Position numbers and translations under genes: made by a program. DNA of 53,229 nt from Actinomycetota bacterium (lineage in GTDB: Bacteria; Actinomycetota; Thermoleophilia; Gaiellales; Gaiellaceae), in the NCBI GenBank assembly GCA_005888435.1, contig VAXO01000021.1:1-53229 (forward strand), read 5' to 3'. Below the pieces are notes generated by a model, which saw nothing but the letters and a program-made list of their open reading frames with translations, made no database searches and was not told where the DNA came from. The number at the start of each line of letters is the position of its first letter. Within the stretch, counting starts at the first letter, position 1. Positions 19,237-28,098 of the stretch are shown here, one piece after another.

Positions 19237-20117
19237 CGTCCGAGCTTCCGCCGGGAGCGCGCGAGTAGCGCCTTGGCCAACAGGCTCGAGACGAGAACGA
19301 ACATCATCAGCACGAGCGCTGCGCCCCACGCCTGTTCATGGAGCGCCTGGTCGGGCTGCTCCGAGTACGTGAAGATCAAGACGGGGATGTTGGGCAGCGC
19401 GTGCGTGACGTCGGTCGACACAGCCGGGTTGAAGATCGAACACGTGAACAGCAGCGGAGCCGTCTCTCCCGCCGCGCGGGCGACGGCGAGGATCGCACCC
19501 GTGAGCACGCCGCCGAACGTCGTCGGCAGGATCACGCCGACCACGCTGCGCCAGCGGCTGACACCGAGCGCCAGGCTGCCCTCCCGCAGCGCCGACGGCA
19601 CGAGCAGCAGCGTCTCCTGCGCGGCGCGCGCGACGAGCGGGAGCATCACGATCGAGAGCGCGAATCCCGCTGCATACGCGCTCTGCCCGTGGTCGATCAC
19701 CACTACACCGAAGACGAAGATGCCCGTGATGATCGTCGGCAGCCCGTTCAGCACATCGAGGACGAGCTGAATCGGTCGCGCGACGCTACGAGGTGCGAAT
19801 TCCGTCAGGTAGATCGCGATCAGGATTCCGATCGGCAGCGCGATCGCCGTTGCGATCGCGACGATCAGCAGCGAGCCGACGATCGCGCTCGAGATCCCCC
19901 CGCCCGGCTGTCCGAAGAGCGCGGGCGGCTTCGTGAAGAAGTCCCAGCTGAGCGCCGGCCATGCACGGACGGCGACGGAGACGATGACGACGAACAGGAC
20001 AGCGACTGCGAGGAGCGCCGACGTCCACCCGACCCCCTCCATCAGCTTGTTGACGAGACGCCGCCGCCGCAGGCCGCCCGATGCGCGTAGCGAGATCGGC
20101 GGTGTGACGGCCGACAT
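19233..20117 (-). CDS. pstA: Phosphate ABC transporter permease PstA
   Basis: [38 protein letters not shown]...[15 protein letters not shown]; operon context. Confidence 0.93.
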   Translation of the reverse strand: MSAVTPPISLRASGGLRRRRLVNKLMEGVGWTSALLAVAVLFVVIVSVAVRAWPALSWDFFTKPPALFGQPGGGISSAIVGSLLIVAIATAIALPIGILIAIYLTEFAPRSVARPIQLVLDVLNGLPTIITGIFVFGVVVIDHGQSAYAAGFALSIVMLPLVARAAQETLLLVPSALREGSLALGVSRWRSVVGVILPTTFGGVLTGAILAVARAAGETAPLLFTCSIFNPAVSTDVTHALPNIPVLIFTYSEQPDQALHEQAWGAALVLMMFVLVSSLLAKALLARSRRKLGR

Positions 20118-21085
20118 CAGTGCGCTCCCTTGAGCGGATCAAAGACGCGGACGATCACCTGCGCTGCGAGGTTCGTCAGCAGCCCGATCACGAGCAGGAT
20201 CGCCGCCAGATAGAGGAGCGAGGCCGTCTCCAGGCCGGACCCGGCGCCCTGGTAGCTCGCCGCGATCTTGCTCGCGAGCGTGTCGATCGGCGCGAAGAGG
20301 TTCGAGGAGATCATCGTGCCGCCACCGATGACCTGCGTCACGGCGATGGCCTCGCCGAGCGCACGTCCGAGCCCGAGGATGATCGCGGCGGCGATCCCCG
20401 TCCTCGTCGACGGCAGGATGACGCCCCGCACCATCTCCCAACGCGTTGCGCCGAGCGCCAGCGCGCCTTCCTCGAGCTCGTCGGGGACCTGCAGAAAGAG
20501 CTCGCGGCAAATGCTGGCGATGATCGGGACGACCATGATCGTCAGGATCAGCCCGGCGGTGAAAAGTCCGGTGCCCGTCGGCGACGGCTCGCCGAACAGT
20601 GGGATGAACCCGAGCTTGTCGTGCAGCCATGGCTCGAGATGGTTTGCGAGGAACGGGCCCAGCACCAGGATTCCCCAGAGCCCGAGCACGACGCTCGGGA
20701 TTGCCGCGAGCATCTCGACCAGGGACCCAACGACGCCGCGCACACCGCCCGGCGCGAGCTCGCTCAGCCAGAGCGCGATCGCGATGGCCAGGGGCGTCGC
20801 GATGACCAGCGCGATCAGGGAGCTCATCGCGGTGCCGTAGATGAACGGCAGCGCGCCGAAAACCTTCTTCACGGGATCCCAGGTTTCGCCGGTGACGAAA
20901 CTGAGGCCGTAGTGCGTGATCGACGGCCAGGCGAGAGCGAGGACCTTCCACACGATCGCGCCGAGCAACGCGACCGCAGCTAGAGCCGCGATCAGCGTGG
21001 TTCCACGGAGGGCAACGTCGCCGATGCGGTCGCCGAGGCGGCGCCTGGACGAGCGAAGCGAGTAGTCCGTGGGAACGGCGCTCAT
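20117..21085 (-). CDS. pstC: Phosphate ABC transporter permease PstC
   Basis: FGALPFIYGTAMSSLIALVIATPLAIAIALWLSELAP...MLAAIPSVVLGLWGI; operon context. Confidence 0.93.
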   Translation of the reverse strand: MSAVPTDYSLRSSRRRLGDRIGDVALRGTTLIAALAAVALLGAIVWKVLALAWPSITHYGLSFVTGETWDPVKKVFGALPFIYGTAMSSLIALVIATPLAIAIALWLSELAPGGVRGVVGSLVEMLAAIPSVVLGLWGILVLGPFLANHLEPWLHDKLGFIPLFGEPSPTGTGLFTAGLILTIMVVPIIASICRELFLQVPDELEEGALALGATRWEMVRGVILPSTRTGIAAAIILGLGRALGEAIAVTQVIGGGTMISSNLFAPIDTLASKIAASYQGAGSGLETASLLYLAAILLVIGLLTNLAAQVIVRVFDPLKGAH

Positions 21086-21111
21086 CGGACGGCAACCCTA
21101 AACCGGCAACA

Positions 21112-21167
21112 GCGTCGTCACGACGCCGTTTACCAGCCTGTCACCACACCTTCACCCCGCGTCTGCC
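21112..21167 (+). promoter_or_regulatory. Candidate PHO-box array plus adjacent palindrome in the pstS/pstC divergent region
   Basis: Heptamers GTTTACC (21128), TGTCACC (21139), CTTCACC (21150), weaker GTCTGCC (21161), all spaced 11 nt; adjacent palindrome GCGTCGT-C-ACGACGC 21112-21126. Confidence 0.6.
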
Positions 21168-21240
21168 CACCCCCACCGGCGCCGAGGGCATGCTCGCGGC
21201 GGTTGAAACCAAAACGAGACACGAAGGGGAGGAAGGCAAC

Positions 21241-22281
21241 TTGAGCAGGAAGACCATCACGCTGCTTGGCGTCCTCGCAGCAGTCGCGGCCGTGGCACTG
21301 TCGGGCATCGCGGGCACGGCGCAGGCGCGCACGCAGGACAGCGATCTCACCGGTGCGGGCAGCACATTCGTAGCGCCGCTCGTCTCCGCGTGGACGCCGA
21401 AGGTCCAGTCCGCGCTCGGGATCAAGGTCACCTACGGGCCGATCGGCTCCGGCGGCGGGATCAACGCCGTCACGAACCGGACGGTGGACTTCGGCGCGAG
21501 CGACGCCCCGTTGACGCCTGATCAGTTCGCCGCCTGCAAGGGCTGCGTGCAGATTCCGTGGGCGCTCTCGGCAACGGCGATCGCGTACAACGGCGACGCC
21601 CTGCCGAATCACATCCATCTGACCGGCCCGGTGCTCGCGAGCATCTTCACCGGCCGCATCAGCAAGTGGAACGACGCGGCGATCAAGAAGCTGAACAAGG
21701 GCAAGTCCCTGCCGGATCTGAAGATCACCGTCATCCACCGCTCGGACAACAGCGGCACGACGTACAACCTGACCGACTACCTGTCGCGCGTCAGCCCGAC
21801 GTGGAAGAGCGGGCCCGGCAAGGGTGTCGCGGTCAACTGGCCGACCGGCATCGGCGCGCGAGGGAGCTCAGGTGTCGCCGCCGCGCTCACCTCCACCCAG
21901 GGCGGGGTCACCTACGTCGACGTCGCGTACACGCTCAAGAACCATCTCAAGTTCGCAGCCGTGCAGAACAAGGCCCGGACGTTCGCGCTGCCCGGCCTGA
22001 CAGGGATCAAGTCGGCCGCCGCGACGATCAACCGGGTCGCGCCGGACAACGGCGGGATCTCGATCGTGAACCCGGCGAAGACGCAGAAGCTCGCCTACCC
22101 GATCAGCACCTTCACGTACGTGATCATTCCGAAGCAGTCGTCGAAGGCTCCCGAGTTGAAGAAGTTCGTCAACTGGGCGCTGACGAAGGGTCAGGTCGAC
22201 GGGCCGAAGCTGCTCTTCTCGCCCCTCCCCAAGGTCGTCCTGAAGGCATCGCAGAAGACGATCGCGTTGGTCCACACGTAA
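21241..22281 (+). CDS. pstS: Phosphate ABC transporter substrate-binding protein
   Basis: LTGAGSTFVAPLVSAWTPK...GSGGGINAVTNRTVDFGASDAPLT...IFTGRISKWND...IHRSDNSGTTYNLTDYL; GGGGAGGAAGG SD before TTG start. Confidence 0.93.
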   Translation: MSRKTITLLGVLAAVAAVALSGIAGTAQARTQDSDLTGAGSTFVAPLVSAWTPKVQSALGIKVTYGPIGSGGGINAVTNRTVDFGASDAPLTPDQFAACKGCVQIPWALSATAIAYNGDALPNHIHLTGPVLASIFTGRISKWNDAAIKKLNKGKSLPDLKITVIHRSDNSGTTYNLTDYLSRVSPTWKSGPGKGVAVNWPTGIGARGSSGVAAALTSTQGGVTYVDVAYTLKNHLKFAAVQNKARTFALPGLTGIKSAAATINRVAPDNGGISIVNPAKTQKLAYPISTFTYVIIPKQSSKAPELKKFVNWALTKGQVDGPKLLFSPLPKVVLKASQKTIALVHT

Positions 22282-22293
22282 GTCGAAAGGCCG

Positions 22294-22965
22294 TTACGGG
22301 GCGGGGAAGCTGCAGACGACGCGCAACCCCCGCCCCCGGCCACCCGACGCTTCCACCTGACCCCCCGCGGAGGCCACAACGTGCTTGACGATCGCGAGAC
22401 CCAGACCCGTCCCGCGCGAGGCGCGCGCACGGTCGCTGCGGTAGAACCGTTCGAAGAGACGAGGGAGCTCGTCCTCGGCGACGCCGCGGCCGTCGTCCGA
22501 GACCTCGAGCTCGCCAGGGCGAGCCGCGAGGAGAAGCGCGGCCCCCGGGCCGGCGTACCGGATCGAATTGACGGCGAGGTTCTCGACGACGATTTGCAGC
22601 ATGCGCCGGCGCAGCGGCAGCTCAACGTCGGGAGACGCCTCGACGCGGATCGAGACGTCGGCGCGCTCGGAGCTGTCGGCGAGCCGGTTGCGGACCTCCT
22701 CGAGCACCGGCAGGACCGGAGTAGACCCGAGCGCCACGACCTCGCGTCCGCTCTCGAGCTCGGAGAGAAACAGCACGTCGTCGATCAGCTCGGACATCTC
22801 CTCGACCTGCTCCCGTGCCTGGGCAAGGAGGTCGTCGCGATCGGCCCCGGGAAGCGACGCCGAGTCGAGCAGCGCGAGCAGACGCGCGAGCGGGGTCCGC
22901 AGCTCGTGCGAGACCGCTGCGGTGAAACCGACTCGCAGCTCCTCATATGCGCGCGCGTCCTCCAT
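22294..22965 (-). CDS. Sensor-less (soluble) histidine kinase, PhoR/SenX3-like core
   Basis: FTAAVSHELRTPLARLL, VVENLAVNSIRYAG, VSDDGRGVAEDELPRLFERFYRSDRARASRGTGLGLAIVKHVV; no TM or PAS upstream of HisKA. Confidence 0.88.
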   Translation of the reverse strand: MEDARAYEELRVGFTAAVSHELRTPLARLLALLDSASLPGADRDDLLAQAREQVEEMSELIDDVLFLSELESGREVVALGSTPVLPVLEEVRNRLADSSERADVSIRVEASPDVELPLRRRMLQIVVENLAVNSIRYAGPGAALLLAARPGELEVSDDGRGVAEDELPRLFERFYRSDRARASRGTGLGLAIVKHVVASAGGQVEASGGRGRGLRVVCSFPAP

Positions 22966-22979
22966 GATTCAAGGCGAGT

Positions 22980-23699
22980 ATGGCCAAAGTCCTGATCGTC
23001 GAAGACGACCGTGTCATCGCGGAGGGGATGGCGCGTCATCTCGCCAGCGCAGGGTTCGACCCCGTTGTCGTGGGCAGGGGCGAGCAGGGGCTGGCGCGTC
23101 TGCGTTTCGAACGCCCGGATGTCGTAGTGCTCGACCTGATGCTTCCCGAGCGCGACGGCTGGAGCGTGATCGAGGAGGCCCGCTCAGAGGGGATCGCCAC
23201 GCCGATCGTCGTCGTCTCGGCCCGCGGCACCGAGCACGACCGCGTGCATGCGCTCGAAATCGGTGCCGACGACTACCTGGTCAAGCCGTTCTCGATGAAC
23301 GAGCTCGTCGCCCGGGTGCGGGCTGCATCGCGGCGGGCCCTCCGCCGGGACGACGCTCCACGCGGGGAGCCGATCGACATCGAGGAACTGCGGATCGATC
23401 CTCGGGAGGTTCAGGCTTTCGTCGACGGCGAGAGTGCTGAGCTGACGCCTACGGAGTTCCGGCTGCTCTACCAGCTAGCGCTCGAACGGGGCCGCGTGGT
23501 CACCCGCGACGAGCTGCTGCAGAAGATCTGGGGCCGCCGCGAGGCCCATCGCGACCGCACGGTGGACGTCTTCGTCCGCCGCCTGCGCGACAAGATCGAC
23601 CGCCGGGCCACGCGGCACACCTTCATCCAGACCCGTTACGGGGTCGGCTACCGGCTCGAACCGGTCACGAAGTCGGACGCCGAAGCGGACCTGCCCTAA
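22980..23699 (+). CDS. OmpR/PhoB-family response regulator (RegX3/PhoB-like)
   Basis: KVLIVEDDRVIAEGMARHL..VVVLDLMLPERDGWSVIEE..DDYLVKPFSMNELVARVRA; C-terminal winged helix ELTPTEFRLLYQLA...DRTVDVFVRRLRDKI. Confidence 0.93.
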   Translation: MAKVLIVEDDRVIAEGMARHLASAGFDPVVVGRGEQGLARLRFERPDVVVLDLMLPERDGWSVIEEARSEGIATPIVVVSARGTEHDRVHALEIGADDYLVKPFSMNELVARVRAASRRALRRDDAPRGEPIDIEELRIDPREVQAFVDGESAELTPTEFRLLYQLALERGRVVTRDELLQKIWGRREAHRDRTVDVFVRRLRDKIDRRATRHTFIQTRYGVGYRLEPVTKSDAEADLP

Positions 23700-23705
23700 A
23701 AGGCT

Positions 23706-23789
23706 GGGGTCAGACCCTTGCCGTTTCGGACGGGGGTCAGCGTGTCCGGGTCAGAGGCGGCACGGCTGTAAACGCTGGGGTCAGACCCC
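23706..23789. repeat. Palindromic GGGGTCAGACCC(C) repeat, two copies in a partial direct repeat
   Basis: Copies at 23706-23718 (last base T) and 23777-23789, each followed by TTGCCGTTTCGGACGGGG / CTGCCGTTTCGGACGGGG. Confidence 0.88.
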
Positions 23790-24068
23790 TGCCGTTTCGG
23801 ACGGGGTCAGTGACGCAACCGTTCGCCGGCCGTCGACCTCGTAGACGACGTCGACCGTGTCGTGCTTGCGATAGGTGCCGGCGATCCCGAGCAGCATCGA
23901 GAGCCAGCGGATCGGACCGAGCCGTCCCTCCTGGGCAAGGACGCGGCGGAACACGAGCTCGTCCCCGATCCGGTCGAAGTCGCGGCCTAGCTGCTGCGGG
24001 ACCCCGTTCAAGTACACCTCGTAACGATCTCCGACCACGGCCGGTAGCCGCACGCGTGAGCCCGCCAT
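23781..24068 (-). CDS. Conserved-looking small protein of unknown function
   Basis: MAGSRVRLPAVVGDRYEVYLNGVPQQLGRDFDRIGDELVFRRVLAQEGRLGPIRWLSMLLGIAGTYRKHDTVDVVYEVDGRRTVASLT...; C-terminus runs into repeat. Confidence 0.65.
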   Translation of the reverse strand: MAGSRVRLPAVVGDRYEVYLNGVPQQLGRDFDRIGDELVFRRVLAQEGRLGPIRWLSMLLGIAGTYRKHDTVDVVYEVDGRRTVASLTPSETAGV

Positions 24069-24078
24069 CCACCGTAGG

Positions 24079-25083
24079 ATGCCACTGCCGGTGAGGCGCA
24101 AGACTCTTGTCCTCGTCCTTGCTCTCGGCGCCGCGCTGGCGTTCGTTGCCGTCGCCTACGCGGGCAATGCCGGCTTTGCACCGGCAACACCGCATTCGCC
24201 GAACGCGGTGGGCATCAACAACACTTACAAGTGGATCGCCATCTATACCGGAGCGATCTTCGTCGTCGTCGAAGGCGCGCTGTTGTGGTTTGTGATCCGT
24301 TACCGCAGGCGCGGTCGACCGCGCAGCGCGGAGGGCCCGCAGATTCATGCGCACACGCGGCTCGAGTTGATCTGGACGGTCATTCCCGTCCTGATCCTCG
24401 CCGCGATCCTCGGCTTCGTCTTCTACGAGCTGCCGGGGATCAAGAACATTCCGAGCGCCAGCGCACAAGGCGGCCAGCTCCGGATCCGCATCGACGCACA
24501 TCAGTTCTACTGGCAGTTCACGTACCCGACGGGAGCCGTCTCGTTCGACGAGCTGCACGTCCCGATCCACCGCGTGGTGAAGCTCGACATCTACTCGCGC
24601 GACGTCGCCCACAGCTGGTGGATCCCGGAGCTCGGCGGCAAGTTCGACGCAATCCCCGGCCGACACAACCAGACCTGGTTCAAGGCCGACCAGGCGGGAA
24701 CGTACCGCGGACGCTGCGGAGAATTCTGCGGCGTCTTCCACGCAGAGATGGCCGCGCGCGTCTTCGTCGAGTCGCCGGCCGCCTACCGGGCGTGGGTCTC
24801 GACGAAGGCCGCAGCCGAGCTCGGGCAGAACGAATGGGTCGAGAACTGCGCGAAATGTCACGGCCCGCAGGGACAGGGCGACTACGGCCCGAACATCACG
24901 ACGAACGGGCTGCTGGTGCAGCCCCAGGGACTGCGCACTCTGCTCCTCACCGGCCAGAACCGCATCAAGCCGACGTCGAGCTACATGCCGCCCGTTGCGC
25001 GCGGCTGGAGCGACAAGCAGTTCGCAGCCCTCGACATGTATCTGCGTCGCAACATCTACAAGGGATCCTCGAGTGGCGGTTAG
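24079..25083 (+). CDS. ctaC: Cytochrome c oxidase subunit II fused to cytochrome c domain (caa3 type)
   Basis: CuA motif GRCGEFCGVFHAEM; heme-binding CAKCHGPQGQGDYGPNI and distal Met (SSYMPP). Confidence 0.93.
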   Translation: MPLPVRRKTLVLVLALGAALAFVAVAYAGNAGFAPATPHSPNAVGINNTYKWIAIYTGAIFVVVEGALLWFVIRYRRRGRPRSAEGPQIHAHTRLELIWTVIPVLILAAILGFVFYELPGIKNIPSASAQGGQLRIRIDAHQFYWQFTYPTGAVSFDELHVPIHRVVKLDIYSRDVAHSWWIPELGGKFDAIPGRHNQTWFKADQAGTYRGRCGEFCGVFHAEMAARVFVESPAAYRAWVSTKAAAELGQNEWVENCAKCHGPQGQGDYGPNITTNGLLVQPQGLRTLLLTGQNRIKPTSSYMPPVARGWSDKQFAALDMYLRRNIYKGSSSGG

Positions 25084-26701
25084 AACGGAGACCTATCGCG
25101 CCGACTGGCGCCGCGGGCGCGTCGCGTCGTGGATCACGACGGTCGACCACAAGCGCATCGGCCTGCTCTACATCGGCACGTCGCTCATCTTCTTCGCCGC
25201 CGGCGGCCTCCTCGCGCTGCTCATGCGCGCGCAGCTGGCGCAGGCCAACGAGCACTTCGTCACGCGCAACACCTACAACGAGCTGTTCACCATCCACGGC
25301 ACGACGATGATCTTCCTGTTCATCGTCCCGTTCTGGGCCGGCCTCGCGAACTACCTCGTGCCGCTGATGCTCGGAGCGCGCGACATGGCGTTCCCGCGCC
25401 TGAACGCACTGTCGTACTGGCTGTTCCTCTTCGGCGGCCTGACCATGTTCCTCAGCTTCCTCGCATCCGGCGGCGCGGCCAAGTCGGGCTGGTACAGCTA
25501 CCCGCCGCTCTCGGAGAAGCTCTTCTCGCCCGGGACCGGACAAGACCTCTGGATTCTCTCGCTGCACCTCGTCGCGATCTCGTCGCTCGTCGGAGCGATC
25601 AACTTCATCGTCACGATCCACAACATGCGCGCGCCCGGCATGAGCTGGATGCGCATCCCGCTGTTCGTGTGGACGATCGAGGTCTACTCGATCCTGCTGC
25701 TCGCCGTCCTGCCGGTGATCGGTGTCGCGCTCACCTTCCTGCTCCTCGATCGCCAGACGGGGACGCATTTCTTCCTGCCCGACCAGGGCGGCAGCGCACT
25801 CCTCTACCAGCACCTGTTCTGGTTCTTCGGCCACCCCGAGGTGTACATCATCATCCTGCCCGGGATGGGCGTCATTTCCGAGGTCATCCCCGTCTTCTCG
25901 CGCAAGCCGATCTTCGGCTACAAGGCGATCGCGTTCTCGACGGTGGCCATCGGCTTCTACTCGATGCTCGTATGGGCGCACCACATGTTCAGCGTCGGCC
26001 TGCCGAACTTCCTCAACGTCTTCTTCATGCTCTCGTCGATGGTGATCGCGGTTCCAACGGGTGTGAAGATCTTCAACTGGATCGCGACAACCTGGCGCGG
26101 GAACCTGATCTTCGACACCGCGATGCTGTGGGCGCTCGGCTTCATCGCCGTGTTCACGATCGGCGGCCTCTCCGGCATTTTCCTCGCGGCTTTCCCGGTC
26201 GACTGGCAAGTCACGGACACCTACTACGTCGTCGCGCACATGCACTACGTCATGTTCGGAGGCGGCGTGTTCGCGGTGTTCGCCGGGCTCTACTACTGGT
26301 GGCCGAAGCTGTTCGGGCGCATGCTGGACGAGCGACTGGGGAAGGTGCACTTCTGGCTCGTGTTCATCGGGTTCAACCTCACCTTCTTCCCTCAGCACAT
26401 GCTCGGGCTGATGGGGATGCCGAGGCGGAACTTCACCTACAGCGAGCACGGCCTGACGCAGGCGTACAACCTGCTCTCGACGATCGGTTCGGGCGTGATG
26501 ACGATCGGGATGCTGGTCTTCCTCTGGAACGTCGTGAAGACGGCGCGCGTGGGCGCCCGCGCGGCCAACGATCCGTGGCTCGCCGACACGCTCGAGTGGT
26601 ACACGACGTCACCGCCCCCCGAGTGGAACTTCGAGCGGATCCCGTACGTCACCAGCGCGCGGCCGCTCCGCGACCTTCGCAGGAGGCTGCAAAGTGCCTA
26701 G
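25073..26701 (+). CDS. ctaD: Cytochrome c oxidase subunit I
   Basis: WFFGHPEVYIIILPGMGVISEVIP, AFSTVAIGFYSMLVWAHHMF, DTYYVVAHMHYVMFGG; GTG start overlaps ctaC end. Confidence 0.95.
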   Translation: MAVRTETYRADWRRGRVASWITTVDHKRIGLLYIGTSLIFFAAGGLLALLMRAQLAQANEHFVTRNTYNELFTIHGTTMIFLFIVPFWAGLANYLVPLMLGARDMAFPRLNALSYWLFLFGGLTMFLSFLASGGAAKSGWYSYPPLSEKLFSPGTGQDLWILSLHLVAISSLVGAINFIVTIHNMRAPGMSWMRIPLFVWTIEVYSILLLAVLPVIGVALTFLLLDRQTGTHFFLPDQGGSALLYQHLFWFFGHPEVYIIILPGMGVISEVIPVFSRKPIFGYKAIAFSTVAIGFYSMLVWAHHMFSVGLPNFLNVFFMLSSMVIAVPTGVKIFNWIATTWRGNLIFDTAMLWALGFIAVFTIGGLSGIFLAAFPVDWQVTDTYYVVAHMHYVMFGGGVFAVFAGLYYWWPKLFGRMLDERLGKVHFWLVFIGFNLTFFPQHMLGLMGMPRRNFTYSEHGLTQAYNLLSTIGSGVMTIGMLVFLWNVVKTARVGARAANDPWLADTLEWYTTSPPPEWNFERIPYVTSARPLRDLRRRLQSA

Positions 26702-27878
26702 GCCCGGTGCCTGGCTCCGCCTGACGGCACTGTTCGCCTCGGGAGCGGTGCTGCTCGCGGTCGTCAGCGGGGCCGCGTCGCTCGGCGCAGCGCACCGCGT
26801 GCTCGCCGCGCTCGCCCTGCCGCCGCTGCTCGCCCTCGTCATCGCGGCGCGCCTGGCGCATCCGCGCCTGTTCGTTCCCGCGCTGAGCGCGCTCGTCCTG
26901 TTCGGGATCGCCGCGCTCGTGACGCTGCCCGGGCTGCACCTCGCGCTCGCGGCAATTGCGTTTGCCGCCACGCTCGTCGCGACCGTCGCGACTTACCGTG
27001 GCGAGCCCGCGCGGCGGGCCTCGTGGCGCGACTACGTGACGCTGACGAAGCCGAGGATCATGTCGCTGCTGCTGGTCACCGGCCTCTGCGCGATGTTCGT
27101 CGGCGCGCAGGGCGCACCGTCCGCGTGGCTCGTCGCCGTGACGATGACGGGCCTCGCGCTCGCCTGCGGCGGTGCGTCGGCGCTGAACCACGTGCTCGAC
27201 CGAGACATCGACAAGCTGATGGGCAAGCGCACGCGCGCGCGGCCTGTCGCCGCCGAGCGCATGCCGCCGACGCGCGCCCTCGAGTTCGGGCTGACGCTGT
27301 CGGCCTTCTCGTTCGTGCTGCTCGCGTCGCTCGTCAACGTCCTCGCAGCGACGCTCGCGCTCGTCGGGAATCTGTTCTACGTGCTCGTGTACACGCGCTG
27401 GCTGAAGCGGAGCACGCCGCAGAACATCGTCATCGGCGGGGCGGCCGGCGCGGTGCCCCCACTCGTCGGCTGGGCTGCGGTCACCGGGAATCTGACGCTC
27501 CCGGCACTGTGGCTCTTCCTGATCGTCTTCTTCTGGACGCCGCCACACTTCTGGGCGCTCGCCCTCCTGATCCGCCGCGACTACGAGGCCGCGCGCATTC
27601 CGATGCTCCCGGTCGTGCGCGGTGTGCGCGAGACGACGCGTCAGATCGTCCTCTACGCGCTCGTGCTCGTCGGCGTCACGGCAGTGCCCTTCGTCTGGGG
27701 GACGCTTGGCGTCGCGTACCTCGTTGCCGCGCTCGCACTCGGGGGCGCGTTCCTCTGGCTGGCCGTGCGCCTCAGGCGCGACGCCACGCCGCGCCGTGCC
27801 GCGTTGCTCTTCCACTACTCGCTGCTGTACCTGGCGCTGCTCTTCGTGGCGATGGCCCTCGACCCCCTGCTCGGATGA
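26694..27878 (+). CDS. ctaB: Protoheme IX farnesyltransferase with N-terminal hydrophobic extension
   Basis: LTKPRIMSLLLVTG, ALNHVLDRDIDKLMGKRTRARPV, YTRWLKRSTPQNIVIGGAAGAVPPLVGWAAVTG; about 100-aa N-terminal TM extension. Confidence 0.92.
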   Translation: MPRPGAWLRLTALFASGAVLLAVVSGAASLGAAHRVLAALALPPLLALVIAARLAHPRLFVPALSALVLFGIAALVTLPGLHLALAAIAFAATLVATVATYRGEPARRASWRDYVTLTKPRIMSLLLVTGLCAMFVGAQGAPSAWLVAVTMTGLALACGGASALNHVLDRDIDKLMGKRTRARPVAAERMPPTRALEFGLTLSAFSFVLLASLVNVLAATLALVGNLFYVLVYTRWLKRSTPQNIVIGGAAGAVPPLVGWAAVTGNLTLPALWLFLIVFFWTPPHFWALALLIRRDYEAARIPMLPVVRGVRETTRQIVLYALVLVGVTAVPFVWGTLGVAYLVAALALGGAFLWLAVRLRRDATPRRAALLFHYSLLYLALLFVAMALDPLLG

Positions 27879-28036
27879 GCGAGCCGCTCCCGCCCCGCAC
27901 GACGAGCGAGCCCGTCGAGGTGACGCCGGAGCTCGCGCGGAAGAACGTTGTCCTCGGCTGGGCGCTGCTCGGAATCTCGCTGCTGATCGCCGCCGGGGCG
28001 GTCGTCGTGTCCCTCATTTACCTCCAGTTCGATTAG
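27875..28036 (+). CDS. 53-aa single-TM protein in the cytochrome oxidase operon
   Basis: MSEPLPPRTTSEPVEVTPELARKNVVLGWALLGISLLIAAGAVVVSLIYLQFD*; ATGA overlap with ctaB. Confidence 0.75.
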   Translation: MSEPLPPRTTSEPVEVTPELARKNVVLGWALLGISLLIAAGAVVVSLIYLQFD

Positions 28037-28098
28037 GCGCCGACTTGATCCCCCTCCGCCACTAAAGAAAGACGGGCGGGGGGCCGATCTGGCCCCTG

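Noticed and set aside
24965-26449. 494-aa minus ORF opposite ctaD
   Set aside because: Shadow ORF antisense to clear cytochrome oxidase coding sequence; charged low-complexity composition.
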